Assembly: GCF_051020765.1 (NCBI RefSeq) | Contig: NC_134931.1 | Location: 19,546,810-19,610,809 of the forward strand | Reading direction: 5' to 3' | Length of the DNA: 64,000 bases | From: Lasioglossum baleicum | Taxonomy: Eukaryota > Arthropoda > Insecta > Hymenoptera > Halictidae | Notes under the pieces: model-generated | What the model saw: only the letters and a program-made list of their open reading frames with translations | Databases searched by the model: none | What the model was told of the DNA's origin: nothing | In this document: positions 34,523-47,658 of the stretch, piece by piece | Layout of the letters: every line of letters begins with the position of its first letter | Numbering within the stretch: position 1 is the first letter of the stretch | Translations under genes and position numbers: made by a program

Positions 34523-35249
34523 GATGAATCTGATTAGTCAATCAGCGAGTCGGGGGAACCAGGCGGAGGTGAGTCGTGAATCGCGCGAGGCGGAGTTTCG
34601 TCGGCCTCGTGGTCTCCGAAAGGGAGTCAGGGTAGCGGGGAAAGGCCAGGGAAAAGGGAAATCAACGGGGAGTTGATAAAACTGGGCGAGAAGCAGCGAA
34701 CGGAGGAGAGACAGGAAACGAAGGACAGCTAGGCGGGGGAGTGTACGCGGGAATCGGACTGAATCCCGGGAGGTGCTCCACCGCAATTCACGTAAATGTG
34801 ACTCCAGCCCAGCGCTGCAGACCGAAGATCTTTGTCTCGGAAGCCGATCGTCAAACCAGAGATCCGTGAGATTCGACCGACGATGAGAAATGCCAGAGCC
34901 GGGGCTGGCTCGATCTTATGAATCAGCTTCGTCCTCTTTCTGCCGCACCATCCACCGTTTTACCGCTGCCCGATCGCTTCGAGAGAAATGTTAATCGCAT
35001 TTCAGACGCGAGCCTCTGCTCGGGAAATTCTTGGGAATCAGCGTGTGTGATAAACTACTGTGAAATTCATGGCTGAGACGGGCTCCTCGCTAATTTTTAA
35101 TATGATCTTCTCGCTCGCGGCTCGGAAATGTCTAATCTCCGTTGACTGCACTCTTATTCACCTCATCCTGCTTGGTTTTAACATTTCTCACTGTGAATTT
35201 TATTAGTGAACCACATTGCTTATTAGCGATTATTCAACACCATTTAAAT

Positions 35250-35417
35250 TCTATGCAGCGCAAGATTTTTCAATGAATATTTTCGTCGCAATAGCAATGT
35301 TAATTGTGGATTGGCAAATCACTCTGAGGAATGTAACCTAATAATTTTCGCGAAGCTCCTTTTTATTCGGTTGTAGTCTTGTTCTAGAAATTTGTTAATA
35401 GGCTCCCAGTAGGTACA
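35250..35417 (+). mobile_element. Ancient, degraded TTAA-type MITE (copy D)
   Basis: The diagonal can be followed through GCAATAGCAATGTTAATTGT, ATCACTCTGAGGAATGTAAC, CTAATAATTT and TAATAGGCTCCCAGTAGGTA. These correspond to motifs of copies A-C in the same order. Identity is visibly lower than among A, B and C, and both termini have lost TTAACAC. It therefore represents an older insertion of the same family. Confidence 0.6.
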
Positions 35418-38400
35418 TTATATTCATCATTTAAACAGCTGCAAATTCTTGAGAAACTGGAAACGCGAAATCGTGACGAATTTGAAGAAGCACCTTTAGC
35501 AATTTGGATCCATTGGAGACCCAAGTCCAGACTCAGGCCGAAGGAAGCACGCAAAAAGCTTCCGAAATCGTCGTTTAAACTCTCGCCATTAGGCAAGCCT
35601 TTCCCAGCGTTTTCCAGCCTTTTCTGCCACTTCCACTACTTTGTTGCGAAATAATTGCGACGTAACTGTTGCCGGTACAGTGCGCGTGCTTCCAGCTAAA
35701 AGCGCGGACAATGAGGAGCTTGGATTAACCTCTTCAAGGATCATCTTCTAGCTCATACATGTAACACGTTGAACCTTGGAACCTGTAGAAATCCCGGAAA
35801 CTCTTAACGGTTCTCTGAAGTGGATAATTACGTGTAAAAATAATTGCCGTTTTTCCAGCCGCTTTACATTTTCATCTTTCTGCTCGCTTGTAATTTGATT
35901 CCGCGGTACAATCGTTAACCGGGGAACAAAAAAATCATTGGAGAATGTTGTTTCGCAGTTGTTAAAAAATTAGATGAGTAGACGTATATTCTGAATGGGA
36001 CTGGTTTCGTATTTCGTGAGGGTTTTCGAGGATTGTGTTCGCATCGCGGTCGTAGAGTGCGAGCCACACGTCGCGTCGTTAAACTGCGGTTCTACTGACA
36101 CGAGCGCGAAAGTAGCCCCGGATTTTTTCGTCCTGATCTCCCGGTTTGAAGAGCGTGCTGCCACCCGAGAGATTTACCAGCAATTTTCCGTGTTTACTCC
36201 GAATTCGTTAGTACTCTTCAGGGCCGAAATAACCGGGCACGCCTAGGAGTGGGTGCTCCACTTAATCCGCGGAAGATTGTTTATTTATTCACGGCTCGAG
36301 AAACGCTTCTTACCACCTTCAAAGGATTTCCCGAACATTCGACTCTGCAGCAGTTTCGTTGCTCGTCAGACACGACGTATTATTAAAGAACACGCGTATC
36401 TATAGCAGGCGTTCCGAGCGCGTTCATTACTTTCCGCGACCTGGAATTTCGTTACTGTTGGTTCCCGTTTACATTTTACAGATTACAGGAACACGCCGCG
36501 CGATGTTTAATCCCCGAACTCGATTCTTCAATGATCAATATTCATGCGTAGCCTAGAATGCGTAGAATCCATTTATTTCCGCGGTCTGACGCCGGTACAT
36601 CTTTCGGAAAGTTAGTCAGACCTCCGACAAATGTTAACTCCTGGAAAGGAACTTCGGTGCTTTGCGTTAAAGTTTAAACTTTTGCTCCGGCAGCCGTTTC
36701 GGGCTGTGGGCACTAACGGTATTAACAAAGTGGTGGTTAGCAGCTGAACTCATTCGTTTTACAGAATGTGGTAAACTAGAATACTTCTACGGCGTGTAAA
36801 ATATCTTAGTAGTCAAGTATCAGTTCTCAATTTGTGGGAAATGAAAAGTTAGATTGCAAACCAAGTCCCTCCATTCAGGACCTGGAAAAGGTATGAATTT
36901 ATGCAGAATTGCTGGACGCATGTTGACATCTATGTTGCAATATCTGTTGACCGGAGGTAACGTAGGTTTAAATAGGAACAGCGGAGATGTCGATACTCCA
37001 TGGTCAGTCGCAGTTGGCACGGGCAACATGATTAATCAGTTCCTTCTCTTCCGATGGCTGGAAATGCTGCGAAAACAGGGACGCGAAGTTCGCTGGAGAA
37101 GGCACTTGTGCCCTGTTGTCGAGATCATTCCAAACAGTAGTCCCACGTAGCAACTCGTCCCCGCAACGAGGCGACCCCGTTTCCATGAATTGTTGTGACA
37201 GAAAGCAGCAACTACTTCGACGATAAGTGTGTACAGTCCTTCGTTATTGCGCCCCAGTGTCTCCTTTGTCCTTCGCGTTTCATTAACGAAAACCACATAC
37301 ATAACTCGTTTGATCGCTGTTCGATCTGCAACTTCCGGTCGACCACCGTCACCGCAGTTCTGGTTCCTCCAACAAACCTGCCTCCAAAAAATATTTTTTC
37401 AAAAATACACTCTTGTGTGGGGAACCGGATAAAAGACGGGACGACCATGCACTTTCTAATCGTTTCTTTTAAACCTTGCAAAAATTTCGGAAAAATTGAT
37501 TGCCAATCTTTGGGCACTGTTACGTCGATCTAAAATAAAAATGTAATATACAACTAAAAATTGTGCTAAAAATTGTTCTTGTGAAATGATGTACTAGAAG
37601 AATCGTTGGTTGTTAAAATTAGTGATATATTTACAGCTGTTTATTTAAAATATTTCGTTAAGCTATACACAGCAAATATCTCCTCCGTAGAACATGTTCA
37701 TCACATAATTGTGTGCGGTAATGGAAAGACTACCTACACTTTTACAGTTCATTTTCCGACACGAACAAAAATCTCGAAGAAGAAATAGTTGTATCACGAC
37801 CGTAGATGAAAACCGTGAACCAATTAGACTGCACGTGCACGTTGAGATTAAGGAACGTTTAAATAATTTGTCGAGGGGTTGGTGCTTCCGCGAAAGGGCG
37901 TTTAGCACAGTTTCCAAACGCGTATATTTACCGGCGCGGCGGCTGTTTGGTCAGAGGGGATGCCGAGAGCGAGTTTCTCGAGGCCGGATCGGCTAGCAGA
38001 TGCATCTGCGCTACTTCAGCAATTTCAAAGCGTTCGCAACATTGCTGCGGGAGAGCGTCCTCGGTCTTAATTGCGGAGATATCAGGTTATCGTCATCGTG
38101 CCGTAAAAGTTCCGAAATTTCAGTGGGATCCTTCCTGTATCCGGAAACAATTCGCCGGTAAACTAATTCCGTCGTTTTGCCGGTCGTACGATTAAGCGAG
38201 GGTTTCCTGAGCGAGTAGTTTCGCGGGAACGCGATCGAGGCCCTGCATCACCGTAAGAATATAGTATACGGCTCCATGGATCGTTTGGACGGACAATGCG
38301 CGCGTTCGCAAGATTTTAATCGACCGTCAACTGCAGCTGACTAGCACGGAGAGAGAAGGCAAGCATCCATCCAGACGGGAGTTTCGACGGTTTAACTACT

Positions 38401-40042
38401 CGGCAGTTCGCCTCCGCGTATGATTCCGTGGCACACGTCGAATACGGAACGGTCAATGAAACCGGTGGATTAAACGCCGGTATTATGATGGAGCGCGTCG
38501 AAACGCTCGCAGGAACAGCCTCGGATCTTCGGATGATATCCGTTTCCCCTTGACGAGACGCCTGATCGTGCCAAATGGGCCACAAAGTTCCTGCAACGCC
38601 CGAGAACCTCCTCGAATTCTGAGATCCAAGAACCAGCAGTTCCGAATTTCACGGGTTGCCGTGGCGCACACCGGCCCGCAAGGAAGCTCGGAATCACGCG
38701 AAGGGCGAAATTAATGTTCCGACGAAGCCGCGAGGAAACATCGGTATCACGGTGAAACACTATACTTTGGGCCCCTCGCAGCGCCCCGGGAAACCACAAA
38801 ATATTTCGAGGAACATGAAAAACATCGCAAACAGGAAAATTAAATAGGCATCTAATTAACCATTAGAGCCAGTCGCTATTCATCAATTTTTAACAACACA
38901 TTATTGAAGGTACTTCTTGTAGACACATTAGTATTTCTCTTGCTGCTACAGATCTTCGAATTCTGAAGTGTTTGCTGATATTACGAAAACAGGGAATGAA
39001 TACTGAAATGTAACAGCATGTTTTCCTATTTAGAAATCGCTGTACACGACAATTGAGTTGTTTTGATCGCTGTCAACGTGTTAATACTTTGTGTAGCCAA
39101 AGATGCATATTAGTATCGATTTCCCTTGTATCGCAATTGCACCCGTATCTATTGTCTAGGTATTATAACAACGCCGGGCGGTTAGTAATTAGCAAACAGC
39201 GCGCAAGCCGCCCCTGTTTGCGAATGGATACGGCAATTATATCAACATAAGATCCAATTGGTTACGACAGGTTTGCGCTGCAAACTTTCGAAACAATCCG
39301 ATGGATCGCTTATTGGCGTATATTTGTATATTTCTACGATGACCGATTAGTTTCCCATCGATCGGAAAATATTAGGTCGATGGGAACGCAATGTTCGCTT
39401 TAACTGGGCAATGACAATATTATCCCCTGCTAATTATCCATGGAGAACCGAGGGTATTAAGTTCACAGAACGACCGAATCGAATCGCCGAAGAGATTGAA
39501 CATTGTACAATCACAATTAAATCAAACTAAACTATTTGTACATGGATTTGTGGACCGGAAAAATCGAAACTACTTTCTCGCTTGGAAATCACTTTGTACA
39601 GAGTTATTTGTCATATTTTATTCTATTATCATACAGAGTTATTTGACGTTCTTTAAAAAGAGCACATGACAACTCAAACAACCCACAAACCGCATAAATA
39701 CACGATATTAACGTCCACAAAAAAGTGAACAAACAAAGTCAATTCCCGGGTCCCCCACTGGAACCGGCAGTAAACTCTCAGCGCGCGGAGTCAACTCTCA
39801 GCAAATAGAAAATCCCGTGGCGTCGTTGCGGGCGAAAGCAGCAGATCCGCAAAAATCAGAAATTAATCCTGGGTAGGGATAAGAAGAGCGTCAGCGTATA
39901 GTCGTCGGAGAAGAAATCGCGGGGTAAACATCGATGCAGCAAGAAAGCCTGGTCGGCGCGACCGTAAACAGGGTATATAGTGCATCCGAGTTAATCGTGT
40001 CGCTTTTCCCGGAGCCCCGCCCCTCTTGCAATTTCCACCCCC
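35418..40042. other. Non-coding stretch
   Basis: No recognised exon, RNA gene or repeat. The open frames (up to 112 codons) overlap on both strands. Two antisense frames at 36.82-37.30 kb look slightly protein-like by composition but match no family I know. The 38.85-39.70 kb part is AT-rich. Confidence 0.5.
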
Positions 40043-40789
40043 GTGTCCTGCAATCTCGGCGAGGCTAGCAGCGGCGGCGTCGCCGGGCGTTGGTCGTCGG
40101 CCCTCCATAATTCATTCGGCAGACAACCAGAAATCCTGGAAACATACATTTATGCGGCGAGCCGTGCCAGAGGGGACTGGGCGCGGCGTACGTTGTACGA
40201 GTACCCGTGGAATAGAGGCGGAATGAGGAACCGAGATGGAGCGAGAGCGGGAAAGAGTGAACGAGCGAAAGGGGTTGTTACGCGGCGGGACGTGGCCAGG
40301 GTACGTCGAAATCAGGGTGACAACCGTAGAGTTGGCCCCGTGATGTACGACGCGCAGATACGCGCTATCGTACCAATAACCGTTCAAATAATAGCCCACG
40401 AACTGCTCGCGAACGGAGTTGCGACCGGTTCCATCGAATCTGCGTCGAACGACGACGGCTCCCCCCGCTCTCGGACGCGGCCGCGAGCCGCTGCGCTGCT
40501 GGTGAGTCGGGGACGCAGCGAAATGCATCACGGGTTGCAACGGGGCACTGGTGCACTGTACAGCACGCCCCAAATATGCGGGACTCGCGATTCCATAGCG
40601 AAAACCACTTTGGATTACATCATACTCAAATGTAAGCAAAATCCTCCGCTCCAAAATCGACGAATTCAGCTTGCACTTATACGAAAAATCCGCCTGTTTC
40701 GGGAGGTCTCTCATCTTTGGACCACCCAATACGATCTCACGAGTCCAAGCCGGTGAAATTGGATAGTCCCGAAGAATACGACTTGGCAA
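40043..40789. other. Longest open frames of the window, antisense pair, unrecognised
   Basis: A + strand frame of 237 codons (40043-40756) and a - strand frame of 225 codons (40112-40789) overlap almost fully. Both are basic and Arg/Ser-rich, with no signal peptide, membrane segment, zinc finger or other domain I can see. Openness on both strands at once points to low stop-codon density in CpG-rich DNA rather than selection on one protein. There is no clear splice site or promoter at either edge. I do not call a gene. Confidence 0.3.
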
Positions 40790-43147
40790 CAGCCTTTTGA
40801 TTCGACGACGGATAACGCGAGGTTATCAACGCGACGCAATCTCCACGGACGACGTCTAGGTCAGCGGGGAAGGCGCTGCCAGCGGCCGTGGTGGTGTGCA
40901 ACGATGGTGGAGATGTCGGCTGTAGCTGGATCGGCAGCGGTGTCGTCGTGGCTTCGTTTAATGGTCGCATTTCCCCGTTTACGTTCCGCTTTGAGACGGT
41001 AATCGAGAAGGTACAGACGAGCTGAACGCGTTACGTTTCGCGAGCACGCCGCGCCCGCCTGGCTGTGTGCATGTGCGTACATTCGCGTTTGCGTGCAAGC
41101 GATACGCCGTGCCGTATATGCATCGTATACTTGAATTAACTCGCTCGTGATCGCGGAACCGCGCGACCGAGCACGCCGGTTCCCGTTTCATCGAAACAAT
41201 TTGCGACGTCGGCCGAGAAATGTGTGTCAGACAAGCAGTCGTCTGTTTGGACGATCAAGAAGGATGCTTCTTCCGCGATTAACCATCAGCTGATCGTTTG
41301 GCAGTCTGACGGACACCGTCGCGCCGCGATCACGAACGCAGCAGCGTTCATTGTGTTTCAATTACCAAGGCCTGCGCGTGGAGAAGCTCCTCTCAGAATC
41401 ATTAATTTTTCGACGTGCCGCGCGTATTAACGGTTATGGCTATGCGCATATAAATACTCGGATGCAAATGCCTATGTATAAATACGGAAGTCGCGCGGAT
41501 ACGTAGCAATATAAATGCATATTCATACAGATAATCGCGCTCCTATCTAAGAACCGCGGTATTCAATCGCTGTAGAAACGCGCGGCGTGTTTGTGCAGGC
41601 ATAGGAGTGTAAGTAATCACTTGCACTGTGCGTCGCGTATTTGCATAGACCGCTCTCCGAGCTGACGTTCAATGCTACGGCGAATTTATAAATCTTCGCT
41701 CGATTGTGGCCTGGCTATAATGAATTGTTTCTATTAATACGTATAGCTTGCGTTTAAAGACTTTATAGCTCGTGGAACAGGTTCTCTCGGCCACCGTTTA
41801 CCATTTCCTCCGCGTTTCAAAAAATCAATCTTCATCTTCTCTCCATCAATCCTTAAGTGGGGGATGGATTCTGCTGTGGAACAATATTTCTCCTTTATAC
41901 ATCAATACGGAACGAGCTTTGTTAGAGTCCGTGTACTTACCATGCTTCTTTATTTTCGAGAGAAGCCTTCGAGCAACCCTTAATTAAGAAGTGTATTTTT
42001 AGCTTCGGCCAATCAATCAAACTCGTTCAGTATTTTTTACAGAAATAGGAAACGTGCCTAAATAGATGTCTTCGTCTCTGAATCATGATATGCATCACAT
42101 GGTATGCGCACGATATGCAATCTGACCAATTTGTTTGAGTGTGTTTGATATGAGCAGCCGATTGGATTAGGTCGAAGCAAAATTAATTGAAATGAGGAGT
42201 CTACGGATGGTAGTTGTTCGAAGAAGTTTCCTGGAATTTCTGAGAGGTCGCTTGAGCAGTTGGTGATTAAAAGTCCGCCGGGGGAAACGTTCCGGTGTCC
42301 GCGGCAATATTCCATTTCGGTCGCTAATCTGATATTGTTTTCCCGACGCGGCATCGAACCGCGCGCACTGTCCCGCCGCTATTTTTACAGAATTAAACGA
42401 GCCGTGGCGATAGTCGGAACACGATTTTCCGTGTGCCACGGCTTCACCTCGGCGTTCGAGTTTACGTGCAGCGGGGCGCAGAACGCGAAGGGCTGGGAAT
42501 GCAATATAGATTCGCAGATAGCCGGGTCCAATTAGAAGAACTGCCACTCCGCAGTGGCAAATAATACAAACTACCAACGGGGCCGGCCTCTCGAAGTTGC
42601 ATGCTTCGCTAAAACCGGTTCCCGCTTTAAGCGTTACCGCAGTGGACTATTATTGCGTCATTGTTATGCTCGCCGATGCGACGGGAACCACCGAAGACAG
42701 ACCTTTCCTTCGAATTTCACCCTCTATACTCTATGAGGATCATTAGAGTGGTAATTTGTTAATGTCGCAGCGACAGGGACCCGTGAACTTTTCCCGTCTT
42801 CCGATGCTTTCGATCGATTGCGTTACCGCGTGACGAATTCTTTGTCCGTCTTTCTTCCGCGCAACTTTTCTACTCGCACCCCATCATTATTTCTTGGATC
42901 GCCAGACACTGGTTTACGTAATCCCTGTTACAGCATATTAGACCCTTAAGCATTCACGTTGCACATCATTTTTATAACAGTGCACCTTTTGTCGCGGAGT
43001 CTTTGCATCGAACATGAAAAATGAAACCTTACTTCCTGTTCAATTATATTCGATAAATAGTAATACCATTCTTTTCTCGACGGTATCGAATATTATTCGC
43101 AAGTGTAGAATTTCAATGCAAATAGTATTCCTTTTATTCTCAGCAAG
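40790..43147. other. Non-coding stretch, partly regulatory-looking
   Basis: CpG-rich at 40.8-41.4 kb, then AT-rich with repeated TATAAATA and octamer words at 41.44-41.66 kb (listed separately). Minus strand, 42340-42360: a tRNA-style T arm occurs without the rest of a tRNA. No exon recognised. Confidence 0.5.
41449..41651. promoter_or_regulatory. Cluster of TATAAAT words and POU-octamer motifs
   Basis: ATATAAATA at 41449, TATAAATAC at 41477 and ATATAAATG at 41510 lie within 70 bases. The octamer ATGCAAAT is present at 41462-41469 and its reverse, ATTTGCAT, at 41639-41646. Octamers are known POU-domain binding sites, and TATAAA words can be TATA boxes. The clustering suggests a regulatory element but could be AT-rich chance. 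Confidence 0.25.
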
Positions 43148-43397
43148 TTAACACATATTTACCGACTGGTGATAATTGCATGATTTTGAGAAATCTATGG
43201 TACATCGCTAAAAACTTTTTAATGGAACCTTCAATAGCAACAGCAATTTTCATTGTGAATTAACAAGTCACCCTGAATAACGTCATCTAATAGTTTCATT
43301 TGAGATTGCAATGTAAAAGAAAATTTCTATGCTTTCTTTGGGTACAGCACAATTATTAAAAATCCTATTAATAGGCTTCCGGTAGGTAAACTGTTAA
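43148..43397 (+). mobile_element. TTAA-type MITE, copy C (250 bp)
   Basis: Starts TTAACACATATTTACCGACT (three extra bases within the terminus compared with A) and ends CTTCCGGTAGGTAAACTGTTAA minus small changes. It is flanked by TTAA on both sides. The interior is nearly collinear with copies A and B, and all three share the same orientation. Confidence 0.85.
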
Positions 43398-45800
43398 CAA
43401 CGTTGACAACACGACGGAAACGGCAATTTAAGAAATTAAGGAAACTCGTTAGGATCAAATTTGGTAGTGTCTATCTGTCGGACAAATCAATTGCGGCAGT
43501 TGACATGTAACGGATGTGCGCTCCCATGGAATTTTAATAGAATATTTCGGATGGATCCTCTATATAATTTTTATATAATCAAATCGGATTTAATCAGTCG
43601 GGAATTTTCAGTCGCCCGTGTTTAATTCAATTACCTTTTGTCAATTTTCGTGTCCGAGATCCATCAATTCTCGTAGCGTTTCTATCCCGTCGTTCTTCAT
43701 AGGATTCGCTTGTATACTACCGTAAAAAAGGTTGTCGATTGCGACAGTGCGGGAAATTGAATTCGGTGGAACAGTTTTACCGGATTTTGTCGGCCGGGAA
43801 AGTCTGTTTTTGATACCGGCCGCGGCCTTATGCTAATTAACAGCGACATTAAACGCGCTAATTGAGAGCGGATCAGTCGCTAAATATTCACTGGGCCGGG
43901 GTTTTTATTTTAATAACACAATTTCGGAATTCGGCCAGTAACCGGTGTCTATTTGGCGGGCTAATTCGCAAAAGGGGATATAGGCGGACCGGGCATTTAT
44001 TATAAAATTGTCCTCGAAACAGAACCAAGTAATCTACACACAGGGGAAACGAGGCAAACTTTTAATTGCGTGCACACATGTCAATCTGTTTTGGTTAACT
44101 CGACACAGTTTCCTATTTGTTGAACGCACTGGCACGGCCTGGGCGACTGAAATTATTTTACGGAAACGTTGATACGCGTCAAATAACCGTGAAAATGCGT
44201 TCGGCTAGGCATCAGTGGAATACATGTCAGTGCGTAGGTCATCTTCAATATCGCAACTTATGGTGTCTCGATAGTACGAACACTGGCAACCGCGTTGCCA
44301 GTAAAATTTATTCGACCATTCCGCTATATATTTATTTCACTGCCGGAACAAAATTGAAAGTTCCATTTAACAAGAACAGTTGAACGGAATTATTATAATA
44401 GGAGTTTCGCGAGCGCAGTTTTAAAGCAATTACCGTTCGCCCCGAGAGGAATAAAATACAAAAAGAATTTCGAAATTAGTTTCGCTTCCCTCGTGGAATT
44501 CATTTATAATTTCTGAAGAATCACTTTCGCGTTCCAATCTCGCGAATTGGAGTTTCGCGATCGCGATATATCCGCAAAAAGAGACTCCGCCTAAAGGGAA
44601 CGGTGACGGTGTGATATTTCATTCATCGTGTAAAGCGGCTGTTCGTAGAGCGGGCAAATTTTTGCCGCGGAAACCGTTCGTTCGAGTAATTGGGATAATC
44701 AGGATAACGTGGCTAGTGGAAGAGGAGGGATCAGTGACAGAATCGATTCGAGTAGGAGATGGTCGTACGGCGAACGATCCCGCAATTAAGTCAGCGAGTA
44801 TCCTCTTAAAGTTTCATTAAAAGCGCAGCGTTAAGCCAACTCTCATTTCGAGTTTCGATAATTGCGCCCTTATTCGAAAGAGTTGGAGGGAAGGAATGGC
44901 TGGAACGCATGGTCCGCGGTCTCTTCTGACGCCCCGGGACCAGGTATCGCGACTTTTATTACGCGAAACGTTAATTAGACGAAATTTCGTTCGCGGATGG
45001 GTGAGGGAGGGGGGAGGAGGAGGAGGAAAGAACGACTGGCCTAGCGCCGGCTGCGAATTATACTTTAATAAGCGTATCACTTCGTGCCGCGCTGGTCATT
45101 AATAGCGTCTGAATTCTGCTCGTTTATTTCGGCCGGTCGCCAATTACCGCCTTCGGTAGCAGATAATTGGTAATTACTAACTTCTTGCCGGTCGAATAGT
45201 TCGTAACCGGTGTGTTGGTCAAAGTCTCTCAACGACCGATTAACCTGTATCCGCGGATACGCTGGTCCGAGCAAGTTTCTGGAGCCCTGCCGCCAATGGA
45301 TTGCCTCCCGGGTATATTATTAACTGTATCGGTTAATGTGCGCGGAAGGTTGCGGCACGTTTAAGAACCTAACCGTTGATATTATGTAACACGCGGACAC
45401 AATAAATAACAGGGAAACTCCGGACGATCCGGCACGCTCGCGCCGCTTGACAAACGCAAGAAGCTATTTTGCAAATCGGCGTGATCACAACACGGACACA
45501 AAATTTAAACATAATCATTGAAGAAGTATTACGTGTAAACTAGGCAGACGCAAAACGATCCCACAACTTGGGGATTATTGAGATGTGCAAGCTCGAAACC
45601 AATCTATGTAAATTTTATTGAGTATGCACTCTAATCAACACGATTAAACAGCAGTGATCTATTCACAGCCTGTAAAAATGTTCGCAAACGGAAACACGTC
45701 GTCCGTCTGGAATCTCGAAAGCCCTCGAGAGGAGTAATTGATAAAAAGTGCACGCTGGTTCAGCAAACGGTAGAAATAAACATCGGCCCGTTCTCGAACG

Positions 45801-45813
45801 CCCCCCCCCCCCC
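45801..45813 (+). repeat. C homopolymer (13)
   Basis: Thirteen C residues. On the minus strand this is a G run, prone to sequencing error and length change. Confidence 0.9.
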
Positions 45814-47642
45814 ACACCCGCACCCTCTAACCGCCTTGGTTCTTTTGTGCTGGCGCAGTGCTCGTTCGTCGGGCAACGATCGGTCGAGGCTTGGTATTTG
45901 TTCGTTTCACACTCGATTAAAAGCCGTTTCCTGCAGAACGACTCCTCCGTACATTTTCCGATGCACCGAATTTGCGGGCTACCGCCTTGAACGTTATTCC
46001 GTTCCCTCGGCTCGTCGACGCGGCTTCCCCGGAACTCGTTCGAACGGCGGCGAGGAACGCGGTCGATCGTGAACCGAGCGTATTTCGAGGCCGTATGCAA
46101 CCGGTGGTGCGAACATGAACCGCTTTCTTTGGTAATAAGCATTCCTCCCTTGTTTTCCATGCGAATTTCAAACAACTTCAAACATAGGCAAACATCCGTA
46201 ATCAAATCAGAGATCTACGGACATTGATAGCGAGGCATATCGCATTCATAGTCGACATTAGGAACTTTTAGAACAATCTAAAGGTTCTCTTCTAAACAGA
46301 CTTCAACAGACATACAATTCCACCAAGGTTGCAACTTCCAAACAATTAACATCATCGACACACCTGTATGAAATTGTATTATCGGAAATCAGCGTAAAAA
46401 TGGCTACCCGAAAGCAGGAATCAGCCACACGTTTCTGTCACGAGTTTCACCGTGGCATTTCCACCGAGCAACGGACTCCTGGTTTGTGGTGTATTTTTCT
46501 TTTTATTTTTTTACGGCGCGATAATTATCGTCGGAGCGAGTTCATTCGATTTAGACAGTTCACTCGACCGGTTCCGCTTCTGTTGAATGGTTCGGCGATC
46601 GAGCAACGGCAGCGACGGTCGATCTTCGGAGCGCGCGGTCCCGAGGGAATTGCTTCGGGAAAATTAATTTCCCGGGGAAAAATACGCGACGAGAAACAAC
46701 GGAGCGGAATTAGAATGACAGGCAGGCCAAATAGCGGTTCACGGCGGGGCGCGGCGAGGCCGTGTCAGTGGGGAATGACGGTAACTCAATGGGAAGCCGG
46801 GGGTTCGGTAATTCTGCGCCGAATGTTCCCGGTAATTTCTTTCTTTGATGTGTAAAACAGCTCGGGCGGACGGAGGCGGCCTGGCAGTAAAACCGCGCGC
46901 GAAACAGCTCCGACGTTATAAAATCGACGCAGCCGACTGTCTCGTCGACGAGAACGTCGGTTCGTGTCGGCCAGACCACGGGCCGAAAATTAGCTGCCCT
47001 TAACCGTCATGCCTGGCGTTAATTGAAACGACGCCATCCGAGGAATAAAGAACCGACCGTGGCGCGCACAGATTCAATCTGGGGAAAAGATCGTTCGGAT
47101 TACCGAATGTTAATTATTTCGTACTAATTACATGACCTACTTCGGGGGCGAACTGCCACTAACCTCCGGCCGGGGATGTCGTTCCCCGCCACTTTCTTGG
47201 CAACTTGCGCTTCTCTTGGGAAGAGGAGTGTCGCGGAAACGAGAATCGCTGCGGCTGGCGGTTTATGAGACTCGAGATTGATGAACTTGCACGCGGAATG
47301 GTTAGATTGAGACGCGAAATCTGCGCCTCCGAGTTCCCTGCGATCTTCGAGCCTTGATCCAGGTCCTACGGATAGGATCGGATTAGCGACACAACTCTAA
47401 TAGTTTACCGGAACTCTCTGCAACGTGATACGCACTCGATGCTACCCGATTTAGGGGCCTTGTGCATCTGGGACACGGAGATGCACGGTGAACTTTGACT
47501 ATTTGTTCCTTGGGGACAATTAACTTGATCGGAAAACCATTAGGCACTTCTGAAACTGGGCCATTCATTGTAGGGAATAATTGTGTTCAGTCTCTTCTCA
47601 GCGAATGAAAGTATTTCTAAAAAATTGTTAAACCTAGCCGTT

Positions 47643-47658
47643 TGTGTGTGTGTGTGTG
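47643..47658 (+). repeat. TG microsatellite
   Basis: Eight TG units. Short alternating purine-pyrimidine tract. Confidence 0.85.

Larger units (their letters stand above)
30533..35249. other. Non-coding, CpG-rich stretch with related stem-loops
   Basis: No exon recognised. A very CpG-rich patch lies at 31190-31280. The 32.1-32.5 kb part has a G/T-rich + strand. Frames reach 136 codons (33687-34097) without a domain. GAG followed by GTGAGT at 34566-34574 resembles a splice donor, but nothing upstream looks like an exon. Confidence 0.5.

Noticed and set aside
34560..34580. GAG|GTGAGT splice donor
   Set aside because: No convincing upstream exon. Donor-like words of this strength occur by chance in 64 kb.
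36820..37302. Antisense frames with somewhat protein-like composition
   Set aside because: No family or motif recognised, and the frames conflict with each other. A database search would be needed.
42340..42425. Minus-strand tRNA-like T arm (CGCGG TTCGATG CCGCG) with partly pairing acceptor ends
   Set aside because: The T arm is perfect, but no A box, D arm or anticodon arm can be formed upstream, so it is probably chance in GC-rich DNA.
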